Numbered from the stretch's first letter, positions 21,795 to 33,002 are shown. The stretch is DNA of 64,000 bases from Maea johnstoni (GCA_963942565.1 OZ012689.1:20045156-20109155), one strand, 5' to 3'. Notes: generated by a model from the letters alone, not told the origin. Numbers and translations: made by a program.

Positions 21795-22100
21795 CTAATG
21801 TGGTTGCAGTGAGGTTGGCATATGGACTTTTATTATCATTAGTTCTGGAGCTGATGGACTGAACACGAAACATGTACTCAGTTTCCGCCTTTAATCCAGT
21901 GACATTGAAGATTACTGACTTCCCTTCAGAAGAATCAGGAATACTCTCCTTGAGCTTGGCGTAAGCATCGTCAGAGCTCTGTTTTGACTCCACTGTGAAT
22001 GTCTGTGTGAATCCTCCGTTAAATCCAGGCGTCCACTTCAAGATGATCACGCTCGAACCTACCGCTTTGGTGCGCAACTCTTTAGGCATATGTGGAGGTC
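21795..22100 (-). CDS. Ig receptor FN3-1 exon
   Basis: A 306-nt exon, phase 1-1, with acceptor TTCTTTGAAG and donor GTAAGT. The FN3 features are SVIILKWTPGFNGG (strand B Trp and the following G-FNGG typical of NCAM/nephrin-type FN3 domains), TFTVESKQ (strand C'), and LKAETEYMFRVQSISS, the conserved L-x-x-x-T-x-Y-x-F-R-V core. Entered from Ig7 through AQGPPHMPKEL. The acceptor and first codons are duplicated about 109 bp upstream, at 22191. Confidence 0.93.
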
Positions 22101-22250
22101 CTTCAAAGAAAAACCAGAAAAGTAAGCAGTGATTAGAAGCAGTGTCTTAGCCAGCAGGGCATCTGGGTGTTATTTGGGCATCCAAACCCTTTAGGCATAT
22201 GTGGAGGCCCTTCAAAGAAAACAAGAAAAGTAAGCAGCAATTGGAAGCAG
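22101..22250. repeat. 109-bp tandem duplication spanning the FN3-1 acceptor
   Basis: TTAGGCATATGTGGAGG(T/C)CCTTCAAAG at 22082 recurs at 22191, followed by shared AAAAGTAAGCAG and AGTGTCTTAGCCAGCAGGGC. The upstream copy keeps CTTTGAAG on the minus strand, a second acceptor. Confidence 0.85.
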
Positions 22251-22548
22251 TGTCTTAGCCAGCAGGGCATCTGGGTGTTATTTGGGCAAAAATCCCACAT
22301 TAGGACACCCAATTTTTCTTTTGTGATGAATTTCCAGAAACACCAATTTTAAGCAAATGATTTTGAAATTTTCAGTTCAATGTGAATGCTAGGACATTAC
22401 TTAAAGGTATCATTCAACTTCTTAATGGGAAAATGCATCTTCATGGTTGTAAATTCAAGATATCATGGTCTCCCTTAGAATAAAGGATGCCCAAAAATTT
22501 TACAATACCCCATTTTGGGCTTCCACTTTCAAAATCCTGGCTAAGACT
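22251..22548. mobile_element. MITE family B copy
   Basis: GTCTTAGCCAGCAGGGCATC to AATCCTGGCTAAGAC. About 298 bp. The inner GGACACCCAATTT and ATGCCCAAAAATTTTAC pair. Confidence 0.85.
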
Positions 22549-22835
22549 CTGATTGGAAGACCAACAAGTCAACAACCTATCAGCAACGAAAATCTATTGC
22601 TATAATTTGCAAAATTTCATCAAATTAGTAGTCAGTTGCAGTATTTTTTCTTTTCATTGCCTCTCCTTGCATGAAAAATTCAGATGTTTGACCAATGTCT
22701 TTTTAAACATCGATCCCTCAACTTCAGTCTGCCACAAACAATAAAAAATCTGACAACTACAGACTTGTCTCAAGTTGGGATATATTTTTCAGGACAATAG
22801 TTGTATATATAATAGTATGATGATCTGATACTTAC

Positions 22836-23108
22836 CCTGTGCTGTCAGTGTGATGTCAAAGCTATTGGTGTAGTCCTTATCGTCTATCCTATTGGTGACT
22901 TTACAGGTAAATACACCAAAGTCGCCCTCCTGGACTGTATCTATCTTGAGCTTGCTGCCTTCCTGTGTCATACCAGCTCTGAGTGGTGCACCTTTGTGAA
23001 GCCAGGTATAGGAGCCAGGGACAGGATTTGCACACACTTCACATTCTAGCACCTTAGGCACACCTGTATCGCTGGCTGAGAACCCTGTTCCTCGATATAT
23101 AGGCGGGT
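22836..23108 (-). CDS. Ig receptor Ig7 exon
   Basis: A 273-nt exon, phase 1-1, with acceptor TTTTTCTCCAG and donor GTAAGT. It is a short Ig domain: LECEVCANPVPGSYTW gives the strand B Cys and strand C Trp, and EGDFGVFTCKVTNRID gives the D-x-G-x-F-x-C signature with Phe in place of Tyr. It is the last Ig domain before the FN3 pair. Three imperfect copies of the acceptor region lie in the next 170 bp of intron. Confidence 0.92.
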
Positions 23109-23290
23109 CTGGAGAAAAACAATAGAAAACAACATTACAATAATAATAATAATACGGGTAAATAGGTGAGACTGAAGGAAAACAATAGATGTCAACTCCA
23201 ATATTGGTAAATAGGTGGGTTTGGAGAAAAACAACAGAGCCATATTACAATAATTAAAATATTGGGCAATAGGCGGGTCTGGAGAAAAAT
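23099..23290. repeat. Tandem copies of the Ig7 acceptor region
   Basis: TAGGCGGGTCTGGAGAAAAA at 23100 recurs near 23163, 23212 and 23270, the last one exact. On the minus strand three of the four keep the CAG acceptor. Confidence 0.85.
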
Positions 23291-23429
23291 AACAACAAGA
23301 TAGACGCCAGTGGCGTCAAGAGGTTGATTCCTTGTATGTCTTTTTGTAGTTAATCATTTGCAATTTTTTGTTTTTTTAATATTTTGCTATTTTGAAATTT
23401 TTCTGATTTTTGTGTTTTTTCGTTAGTGG

Positions 23430-26400
23430 TTACAGACTGATACACACTTGTCATGCTGCTGATGATACTTACAGACTTTTTAATCAAAAACCAAGTTTGT
23501 GAATAGACATTAATATCAGTTTGGAGCACTATAAAACATTTTCCTTTTTTATGAAATTCTTTATCTTTTTATCATACCTAATAGTGCCAAAAAATACATC
23601 TGAAACACATATCTTTCAAATTTTTCATAAGATTTCTATCTAAAACCCTCCCTCAAATATTTTCCAAAACTATAACCCACTTCTGGCTATCCAGAAACTT
23701 TGACAAACTCACCACCCACCATCACCTATCCAGTAGATCACCAAACATGAACGGGAAAAGCCCACATCCTGCACTGCAAATGACAGTCAACAAAACCCCA
23801 CCAATAGCATGCTTGCCACAACTTACTTAATGCTGCCTGAAGAACTTAAGTCCGTGACTTACCCTTACATGAAAATGGCCAAACACTGCCAGAATGCAAA
23901 CATGCACAGGGATCAACCTTATGGTCCCTTAAAGGGCATATGCCCCTGAACCATGTGATTTTGCTACCAGATGATGAATTATAGGAGCCAAGTTTGTGAA
24001 CGGACATTAAATATCAGCTTAAAGCATTTTAAAAACTTTTCCTTTTTTTGAAATTCTTTATCTTTTCATCATACCTAATAGTGCCAAAAAATACAGCTGA
24101 AACACAAACCTTTCAAACTTTTCCCTGGGAGCATGCCCCAAGATCCCCAAACCTGGACAATGCACCCCTGGCAAAACCATACCGTCGTGGTGGCCGCACA
24201 GGAATTTAATAGCCCCTAAACTTAAAATCCTGGGAGCCAAATCTGCTCCTGTCTGAAAATGTTAAAGTCAATCACTGATGCATGTAACAAACTGACTGGC
24301 TGCCTGCAAATAACACCACATCAAAATCAAACATGTTGCCAACAGCCAAAAATCCACTCCCCCTTAACAGAGGCTTGTGACTCTCCCCCACAACACAAAA
24401 TGTTAACACATAAGCTAAGTATATACAACAAAGCCCATGCATTAAAATAAGTGCCGGCTCTCAAATATTAAAAAAGACCAACAGTTAAACAGCGAATAAA
24501 AAATTTCATCATAACCTAAAATTCAGCACGCATAAATAAAATGCAACTTTTGACAAACTAAACTAATCACTAAGCCTATCCGCCAAATATAAACATGAAC
24601 ATTTTAACACACATACTTCAGAAAAAGAGAGCGATGGGGGGCGGGGTTAAAAATTTGACATCTGACATATCATCAAAGTAACACAAAACATTTACATGAA
24701 GATGGCCAAACACTGCCTAAAAGCAAACATGAACAGGGATCAACCTTATGTACCCTTTAGGGGCATATGCCCCTGGTTCATGTGATATTGCAACCAGATG
24801 AAAAAATATACGAGCCAACTTTGTGAAAGGACATTAAATATATGTTTGGAGCATTTTAAAACATTTTCCTTTTTCCTTAAATTCTTTATCTTTCTATCAT
24901 ACCTAATAGTGCCAAAAAATACATCTGAAACACATATCCTACAATTTTTTCATAAGAATTCTATCTAAAACCCTCCCCCAAATATTTCCCAAAATTATAA
25001 CCCACTTCTAGCTATCCAAGAAACTATGACAAACCCACCATCACTCATCCAGTAGATCACCAAACATGAATGGGAAAAGCCCACATCCTGCACTGCAAAT
25101 GAGAGTCAACAAAACCCCACCAATAGCATGCTTGCCACAACTTACCTGCTGCTGCCTGAAGAACATTAGTCTGTGACTTACCTTTACATGAAAATGACCA
25201 AACACTGCCTGAGTGCAAACATGCACAAGGATCAACCTTATGGTCCCTTAAGGGGCATATGTTCCTGGATTATGTGATTTTGCTACCTGATGATGAACTA
25301 TAAGAGCCAAGCTTGTGAATGGACATTAAATATCAGCTTAGAACATTTTAAAAAAAATTCAACTTTCTTGAACTTCTTTATCTTTTTATCATACCTAATA
25401 GTGCCAAAAAATACATCAGAAACACAAACTATTCAATTTTTTCCCTGGAAAAATGCTCCAAAACCCCCAAACCTGGACAGTTAAAACATTTCCCTTCCAC
25501 TGAAATTCTTTATCTTTTTATCATACCTAATAGTGCCAAAAAATACAACTGAAACACATATCCCTCAATTTTTTCAAAAGAATTCTATCTAAAACCCTCC
25601 CTCAAATATTTTCGAAAACTATAACCCACTCCTAGCTATCCAAGAAACTATGGCAAACTCACCACCACTAATCCAGTAGATCACCAAACATGAATGGGAA
25701 AAGCCTACAACCAGCACTGCAAATGACAGCCAACAAAACCCCACCAGCAGCATGCTTGCCACAACTAACATGCTGCTGCCTGAAGAACTTTAGTCCGTGA
25801 CTTACCTTTACATGAAAATGGCCAAACACTGCCTGAATGCAAACATGCACAAATATCAACCATATGGCCCCTTAAGGGACATATGCCCCTGGCCATGATC
25901 TTCCGCCACTAAAGCAGGTCCAGCACTACCAGAAACCCAATATGCATGCAATAACTTTGTACTTAAACCTAAAATAGACTGATACACACTTGTAATGCTG
26001 CTGATGATACTTACAGACTTTTTAATCAAAAACCAAGTTTGTGAATAGACATTAATATCAGTTTGGAGCAATTTAAAACAATTTCCTTTTATTTGAACTT
26101 CTTTATCTTTTTATCACACCTAATAGTGCCAAAAAATACATCTGAAACACATATCTTCCAAACTTTTCATAAGATTTCTATCTAAATACGCACTTAAAAA
26201 AACTTCCCTATTTTTGAATTTCTTTATCTTTTTATCACACCTAATAGTGCCAAGAAATACAACTATAAGAGCCAGTTTGTGAATGTACATTAAATATCAG
26301 TCTAGAACAATTTCAAAAAAAATTCCCATTCTTTGAACTTCTTTATCTTTCTATCATACCTAATAGTGTTAAAAAATACATCAGAAACACAAACTTTGTA
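23430..26400. repeat. Complex irregular tandem repeat, ~3 kb
   Basis: Two modules alternate. Module X (GAAATTCTTTATCTTTTTAT then ACCTAATAGTGCCAAAAAAT) is seen near 23540, 24050, 24880, 25370, 25505, 26095, 26215 and 26335. Module Y (ATGAAAATGGCCAAACACTG then GGGGCATATGCCCCTGG-like palindrome) is seen near 23870, 24700, 25190 and 25815. A block starting AGACTGATACACACTTG occurs at both ends (about 23434 and 25977). No coding. Confidence 0.85.
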
Positions 26401-26532
26401 ATTTTCCCTTTATTTTGATCAGTATTTTCGTTTGTTTTGCATCTTGGGCGATACAAATGCAGGGAGATGCTGCCTGGGCCCGAGCACTGGGTTGAAGGGG
26501 TATGGGACCGGCATCGGCATCATAGGGTAGAA

Positions 26533-27058
26533 GCCTGCATACTTCAGGTCTGCTACTTCACTCATGTTGAGAAGAGTTTCTAGGGACAGAACTGCAGGCA
26601 GCACTAAACATCAGGTAGACTGAAGGTACATCAGAGAAATTCAATACACCATGCAACCTGAAAAAATAATCATACATACCATCAAAGCAACACAAAAATA
26701 TCAACACAAAACATATCTCACCAAATGCAATCTTATATTATCACACCGACACAATATCTTCTTTAAACAGTAATTGTTTTGTTTGAGGGACAGTGAAGAT
26801 TTGCATGGTTTCTATATTTTGTGGATGTGTTTTTATAAAATTGTATATTGAGTGATAGTTTTGTATTGATACTTTTGTATTTATTTCAATTTAATGTATG
26901 CTTACTATTTTGGGTTGTCAGGTGAATCAAGTTCCTATGATGCTCTTTGGTGTAGATGCAGTATGATGTCGAAGCCAGTTTCTATGAGTGCTGCCTGCAG
27001 TTATGTCCCTTGACACCCTTCTCACCATGAGTGAAAATGCAATCCTGAAGTATGCAGA
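26533..27058. repeat. Inverted repeat with ~72-bp arms
   Basis: 26533-26604 (CTGCATACTTCAGGTCTGCT onward) is the reverse complement, with few changes, of 26979-27058 (AGTGCTGCCTGCAG onward). A further partial copy follows the MITE at 27062-27226. Confidence 0.8.
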
Positions 27059-27061
27059 CCA

Positions 27062-27226
27062 TTAACCCTGCCATCCCATGCATTCGCATTACATGCTCTT
27101 TGGGCTTATAAGTTTGTGACCAATAAATTATAACAGTACACACTTTTCCTGTCACCCAAAACAATTAAAATCATATCTTTATCTAAAATACAACAACAGT
27201 GAGAACGGAAGGGATGGCAGGGTTAA
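27062..27226. mobile_element. TTAA-bounded MITE with GCCATCCC TIR
   Basis: TTAACCCTGCCATCCC to GGGATGGCAGGGTTAA, 165 bp. The perfect 16-bp inverted ends include TTAA. It interrupts a copy of the flanking 26.5-27.3 kb repeat. Confidence 0.85.
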
Positions 27227-27714
27227 AGGTCTGCTAACTTCAGGACTGCATACTACACTCATGGTGAGAAGGGTATATATACTGACTGCTGAAATCGCGA
27301 TAAAAATATTTACTACTTCCGTTTTTTTCAAAGTTGTTTTCTTACGATTGTGGGGATCAAAAAAAATCCACAAATGGGCAGGATGGATTATTTAGAGTCT
27401 GTTTTCTTGAAGTTGAAACTTTTTTTCCGGTTTTAGTGGCGAAATTAATAAGTAAATTTAGAATTTCGCCAGGGTTCCTAAATCAACATTCCAAAAAGCC
27501 GTTTTTGCCGTTTTTTTCCGAAGTCGCCATTTTTTTTCAAAAATTACAAATATAACCAACAAGTTATGATAATAGGGTAAAAGCCCTATTTGTTGCGAAC
27601 ACTTTGATGGGCCATTTGTAAATTTTGACCCAGAAACGGCGACGTGACAATTTATTGAAAAAAGTATGTTTTTTGTGTGAAATGCACACAATGCATATCA
27701 ATGCCCTAATCTCG
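27227..27714. other. Intron, no gene seen
   Basis: A partial repeat copy to 27275, then AT-rich sequence with CCGTTTTT/CGAAGTCGCC words. No exon fits. Confidence 0.45.
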
Positions 27715-28840
27715 CTATATCAAAAAAATCAACTTCCGGTTGTAGCGAAAAGCTATTTTTTCGCTTCCAACCTGAAGTTGAATTAAAAAAATGATTGAAT
27801 CAGATAGATGAGGATCTCATCTATCCAGGTAGGTAGTCATATTGTGATCGGGGGGAGATAGCTTGATGAAATTGACAGGAATCGGCGAGGTACCATTGAG
27901 AATGTACTAATCGCCATGGTCAACACGCCACCATCGATGCGTGTTGACAAATATCTCAAAATATTTTCGATTTTCCGAAACCAAAAGAATTAATCTTAAT
28001 AATATAGATACTTGGCTTGTTAATTCTTTTGGTTTCAGAATTTTAGAGTTAGAGATGGCCACAAACGAAAGCTTTGAAATCGGGGTGCAAATTTCGTCAA
28101 ACCCGATATTCAAAATGGCGGAGGGTAACCTAGCCAATGTAAAACATACGTGAATGAACACGTAAGTAAAATAGTACAAAGAGGGATACAAATAGCCGCT
28201 CATTGGTTAATAAACCGCGGGAAAGAGTACCACGTGGTGTGACGGTGAGGCAGTGAGACCGCTCATTGGATAATTCACTATATCAAAAAAATCAACTTCC
28301 GGTTGTAGCGAAAAGCTATTTTTTCGCTTCCAACCTGAAGTTGAATTAAAAAAATGATTGAATCAGATAGATGAGGATCTCATCTATCCAGGTAGGTAGT
28401 CATATTGTGATCGGGGGGAGATAGCTTGATGAAATTGACAGGAATCGGCGAGGTACCATTGAGAATGTACTAATCGCCATGGTCAACACGCCACCATCGA
28501 TGCGTGTTGACAAATATCTCAAAATATTTTCGATTTTCCGAAACCAAAAGAATTAATCTTAATAATATAGATACTTGGCTTGTTAATTCTTTTGGTTTCA
28601 GAATTTTAGAGTTAGAGATGGCCACAAACGAAAGCTTTGAAATCGGGGTGCAAATTTCGTCAAACCCGATATTCAAAATGGCGGAGGGTAACCTAGCCAA
28701 TGTAAAAAATACGTGAATGAACACGTAAGTAAAATAGTACTAAAAGGGATACAAATAGCCGCTCATTGGTTAATAAACCGCGGGAAAGAGTACCACGTGG
28801 TGTGACGGTGAGGCAGTGAGACCGCTCATTGGATAATTCA
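27715..28840. repeat. 563-bp tandem duplication
   Basis: 27715-28277 and 28278-28840 are almost identical, with only a handful of differences (for example near 28143 and 28706). Each unit has two hairpins. One pairs AACTTCCGGTTGTAGCGAAA with TTTTCGCTTCCAACCTGAAG. The other pairs GAAACCAAAAGAATTA with TAATTCTTTTGGTTTC. The high identity implies a recent event, or a collapsed/expanded assembly. Confidence 0.95.
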
Positions 28841-28960
28841 CCAGAGACAAACCACGTGGTGCTGGGAAACCCAATCACGCACCGTCACGTGATTAGCCGA
28901 TCGCATTAAATATGCAGAAAACCCACGCATGCGCATCCACCCACGCATGCGCATCCAACG
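28190..28960. promoter_or_regulatory. Promoter-like cluster: CCAAT, E-box, NRF1-like
   Basis: Inverted CCAAT (GCTCATTGG) occurs twice in each 563-bp unit, and a direct CCAATCACG lies near 28871. E-boxes CACGTG lie at about 28231, 28794, 28853 and 28886. CGCATGCGCA, an NRF1-like core, is at 28926 and 28943. The stretch is GC-richer than its surroundings. Motif matches only: no transcript start is visible. Confidence 0.4.
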
Positions 28961-29648
28961 GCCGCCCCACCAGACCAGACGCGCTACAGAATCGTATTGG
29001 AGTGAAGAAAACGTAAAGTATAAACACGTAAAAATCCACCAAAAAAAAACTAGGCAACCCACAGAAACAATGAAACAAACATTATAAACTACACACCCAA
29101 TTCTAACAGAAACAATAAACAAAACGACCCCACCACACCCCACTCTCCAGATCATGCGGCTAGAATTTTCCAAAAATGCCATGTAAGACAACATAGGGAA
29201 AATGCATCAACCAGCTCCCAGGACCCTCCCCGGGAATGCAAGACAACAAAAGCGAACTGAATAAAGGTTGTTGTACAACAACCTCTAAAAACAACATAAG
29301 AATAATTACAATAGAAAATGACAATATACATCAATTAGAACAATCTCTTCAATCTATACTTGTACTACAAAATGCAAGTAGATAATGCACTGGTTGTTGC
29401 CATTCGTACCACTAAAACAACTTTTCTGATGGATCTTCCTAGTTTCTAATAGCTGTAGACTATAAGACAAGTGCCTAAGTGTAAATAGCTCGCTTGAAAC
29501 AATAGAAGGTTATACATGTATATGCTTGGTATAAGGAAATTAAGTAGCTGACTAGACAGGCAGAGATTTTGTGATAACTGTTTAAGATAGGCGTTTTCTA
29601 AATCCTGGACTCACACATACAAGTGAATTCAGCATACTATATACTTAC
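28961..29648. other. Intron, no gene seen
   Basis: Open stretches exist on the minus strand but without domains. Nothing supported. Confidence 0.45.
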
Positions 29649-29996
29649 ATAATATCTCCACATTTACTTCTTTAGACGTTGTATCTCCTCCAAATCCATT
29701 AGCTATGCCTACACAGCTGTACCTGCCCGCATACCGGGCTACTGTGCTACACGTCAAATTAGGAGCAGATGTCCACTTTAAAACACTCTTCCTTGCTTTA
29801 GTTTGGTCGTACTTGTATGCACCATTCACCTCAGTTGTTTGCGGATCAAAGCCTGCATTTGCTATAGGTTTGGAATTAACCATCCACTCTATGTTAGGTA
29901 GAGGATCTCCAGATACCACACACTCAGCAAGAAGTCTATCTGTGGCATTAAATATTATATTCTTGTTCTCCGTTTGAGACTCAATTGTTGGTGGTG
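29649..29996 (-). CDS. Ig receptor Ig6 exon
   Basis: A 348-nt exon, the longest Ig exon here, phase 1-1, with acceptor TTTTTATTGCAG and donor GTAAGT. I-set-like domain: LLAECVVSGDPLPNIEWMVN (strand B Cys, strand C Trp), then YAGRYSCVGIANGFG (Y-x-C, with Ala in place of Asp before the Gly). A long N-terminal linker PPTIESQTENKNIIFNATDR carries a potential N-glycosylation site (NAT). Confidence 0.93.
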
Positions 29997-30489
29997 CTGC
30001 AATAAAAAGAGGTTAAATCAATCAGGCATGTAATAGATAATAGGTCAAAAATGTTAATTTAATGTGAATCCTTTTTCCATTATATAGTCATAAGGTCTTG
30101 TGTGAAGTACCATCAAAACAGTTTCTTCCAATTTCTTCCTTTTTTTTCTGTTAAAAACTGAAAGAAACTAAGGTTTCTTCTTTCTTCCACTATCATGGAA
30201 GAAATCGATATCTTCTTAAAGAAACCCAACCCTGTGATGATCTTATAAACTTTTGGTGCACCATAGTCATATGATATATCAAGATGGAACTTGAATCAAG
30301 TACAACATTTTGGTAACCAATTGTATGACTTTTCAAGCTTTGTAGGAGGGTCAACTAGAATGACAAGCCAGTCTCTTCTTTAAATGAATTTGATCTTTTC
30401 TCTTTGGAAAGATTAAAGGAGCCTAACCTCTCCGAATCAGGTCTGAACACTAGGATACTTTAAGATGAGGAGAGAAAAAACACGTCTTA

Positions 30490-31320
30490 AACCATTTGCA
30501 TCTGACGATGCTAAATGTGTCGCCTCAATAACTTATACTTGAAAAATATCTTAGGGGGGATTATCATATATAATAAGCACAAAAAATTTCAGTCTTGAAA
30601 TTTATCTCAAAATGCTGCTTTGTTTTTTAAAGTATCAAATCTTGTGCTAAAAGCGTCTCATTATTAAGTAATTTTGGAAAAATATCTTAATAGAAGTTAC
30701 TATATATAATTAACACAACAACTTTCAGTCTTGATATATTCCTCAAAATTCTGCTTTCTTATTAAGATATTTTGATAAGTATCAAATCTAGTGCTAAATG
30801 TGTCTCATCAATAAGTAATATTGAAAATATATCTTAACAGGAATTTAAGCACAACTTTCAGTCTAGAAATATTCCTCAAAATTCTGCTTTATCATTGATA
30901 TTTTTTTTAAGTATCAAATCTTGTGTATGCTATAGGTGTGAATAGGTTTAATTACCTTTAATTGTCAATGCCTTAGTGTCAGACTTATCGCTTCCACAGA
31001 CCACTTTACTGGCCTCACACATGCATCTCATTAATAAGTTATATTTGAAAAATATCTTATGAGAAGTTGTCATATATAATAAGAACTTTCGGTCTTGAAA
31101 TATTTTTCTAAATTCTGCTTTGTTATTGAAACTTTAAAAGGAGTATCAAATATTGTGCTAAATGTGTCTCATTCATAAGAATAAATATTTGAAAAATATC
31201 TTGTGGAGAGTTATTATATATATATAAGCACAATAACTTTCAGTCTCGAAACATTTCTCAAAATGCTGCTATGTGATTGATATATTTTGATGAGTATCGA
31301 ATCTTGTGCACACTCTAGGT
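30490..31320. repeat. Tandem array, ~160-bp unit, about five copies
   Basis: The unit contains GAAAAATATCTTA, ATATATAATAAGCACAA, CTTTCAGTCTTGAAATAT and AGTATCAAATCTTGTGCTAA. It lies immediately downstream of the Ig5 donor in transcript direction and carries a copied piece of that exon at 30956. Confidence 0.85.
30956..31023 (-). pseudogene. Duplicated 3' fragment of the Ig5 exon
   Basis: Sixty-eight bp nearly identical to the last 68 bp of exon 31339-31620, including its GTAATT donor. Reads MCEASKVVCGSDKSDTKALT in the same frame. It has no acceptor or upstream part, so it is a fragment carried by the tandem array. Confidence 0.85.
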
Positions 31321-31338
31321 GTGAATAGGTTTAATTAC

Positions 31339-31620
31339 CTTTAATTGTCAATGCCTTAGCGTCAGACTTGTTGCTTCCACAGACCGCGTTACTGGCCTCA
31401 CACATGTAGGCACCAGAGTCCCTCACGCTCATCGGCCTGTACACAAACACATTGGTGTCCTGCTGGTGCGTCCACGAGTTATTGCTGGTCTTGGTCCAGG
31501 TGAAGCTTTTCGCGGCAGGGTTGCCAGGGTCAGAGGTCGAACAGGTCATGTTGACCTCAGTATTCACCGCGATCTCGGATTTAGGGAGAATCAGCCCAGA
31601 CTTGGGCAGAGTCGGGCAGT
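31339..31620 (-). CDS. Ig receptor Ig5 exon
   Basis: A 282-nt exon, phase 1-1, with acceptor ATTTTTCAG and donor GTAATT. Ig domain: EVNMTCSTSDPGNPAAKSFT then W (strand B Cys, strand C Trp), and VRDSGAYMCEASNAVCGSNK (D-S-G-x-Y-x-C). Potential N-glycosylation at NMT and NKS. Joined to Ig4 as DVTYCPTLPK. The acceptor and 74 bp of intron are tandemly duplicated upstream. Confidence 0.94.
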
Positions 31621-31765
31621 CTGAAAAATACATGAACGGACCATGTTAAGACATGTTGTTATTAGTGGTGGCATGATTACTTGAAAATGGTCAGTCTGAA
31701 AAATACATGAACGGACCATGTTAAGACATGTTGTTATTAGTGATGGCATGATTACTTGAAAATGG
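31618..31765. repeat. 74-bp tandem duplication spanning the Ig5 acceptor
   Basis: CAGTCTGAAAAATACATGAA and what follows at 31618 repeats almost exactly at 31692, reproducing a second ATTTTTCAG acceptor. Confidence 0.92.
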
Positions 31766-32172
31766 TTAAGGTATAGTTGAGCTGAAGATAATCTTTGTAA
31801 TGTTCCCTAGCCTTTCTGCATGCCACCAAAATGGATTGCCAACACATCAATTACTACACTGTGGTAGATCATAATGTTTACCTATTGAAGATAATGATAT
31901 ATTGCATGTATCTACATATAAGAATACTCTTTATGTAATTACACTTGATTGAAATATAAGTTTGTAATAATGGCCTTCGTCTTCAAGTGTTCAATAATCT
32001 GATCTATAAATAGTGTTAAACAATATGTAAAGCGCTAGTCAATTTGGAAAGATCTTAACTTTATAATAAGATTCAATTGATATTGATGGTAAAATATGAG
32101 TGTGTGCCAAAATAAATGAGACTCAACTACCAACTCATAAAACATCCACTGTCTACCAATGCCTTTACTTAC
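31766..32172. other. Intron, no gene seen
   Basis: AT-rich intron between Ig5 and Ig4. Nothing recognised. Confidence 0.5.
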
Positions 32173-32466
32173 ATGTAACATCGAGGGCCACATTAGTAGT
32201 CTTATTCCCCCATCCTATCTCATTCTGTATTTTACATGTGTATTTCCCACTGTCCACTCTCTTGACCGGCTTGATGGTCAGCGATGGACGCTGGGGCGTA
32301 CCGTCCATGTACCTCCCTGTGATGGTTATTCTCTGGGATCCACGGTACCACTCCACTGCTGTGAAGGTGCTGGGTTTAGCATTAGCTGTACATGTTATTG
32401 TCACCGTATCCACGTCCTCTCTGGTCTTGGAATTATCAGGATCTGCAACGCTTACCACTGGTGGGT
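32173..32466 (-). CDS. Ig receptor Ig4 exon
   Basis: A 294-nt exon, phase 1-1, with acceptor TTATCATTGCAG and donor GTAAGT. Ig domain: TVTITCTANAKPSTFTAVEW gives the strand B Cys and strand C Trp, and VDSGKYTCKIQNEIGWGNKT gives D-S-G-x-Y-x-C and a C-terminal N-glycosylation site (NKT). This is the C2/I-set style common in nephrin- and CD22-like proteins. Two acceptor copies lie upstream, at about 32727 and 32818. Confidence 0.95.
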
Positions 32467-32599
32467 CTGCAATGATAAAGGACAATAACACTGTCAGGTT
32501 CTTAAATGCTGAAAACATACTTTAATATGTGTACTTGACAGTCCTGGTTCACCTGAATATTTGCCCCCCCCCCAACACTCCATCTGACAGCCAGATGAT

Positions 32600-32836
32600 G
32601 ATGTCACTAGGGTGCCTAATCACACAGCTGTCTGCACATTTCAGGTTCATTAAATGAAGGTAAAAACACATATGAAACTTCTGGGAATTTTTCCCTCAGG
32701 GCCCTAGCCATGATTCTATAACTGGGTCTGCAATGATAATGATACACATCTCAGATTCATTGAATGAAGGTTAAAAACGCACAGAAACTTCAGGGCCCTA
32801 GCCATGATTCTATAACTGGGTCTGCAATAAACGTGA
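32600..32836. repeat. ~94-bp tandem repeat including Ig4 acceptor copies
   Basis: GGGCCCTAGCCATGATTCTA followed by TAACTGGGTCTGCAAT occurs at 32699 and 32793. GGGTCTGCAAT also marks the true acceptor at 32463-32473. Confidence 0.85.
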
Positions 32837-32838
32837 TA

Positions 32839-33002
32839 GCAGTCTTAGCTGGTAAATGCCTGGGTGTCATTTGGACACCCAAACCCTCAGAAATCACACC
32901 TCACGACACCCCCAAAAATTGTTGAGTTTTTTAACCTGCAATATATTCCAATTCCCTTGACATTATATAATCATATAAGAATGTTATACCTTATTTCAAT
33001 AA
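32839..33002. mobile_element. MITE family B, truncated
   Basis: AGTCTTAGCTGGTAAATGCC then GGGTGTCATTTGGACACCCA. The right end is missing. Confidence 0.7.

Noticed and set aside
27941-28724. Paired ~70-98 codon frames in each 563-bp unit, on both strands
   Set aside because: No known domain, and the frame is kept only because the two units are nearly identical. More likely incidental.
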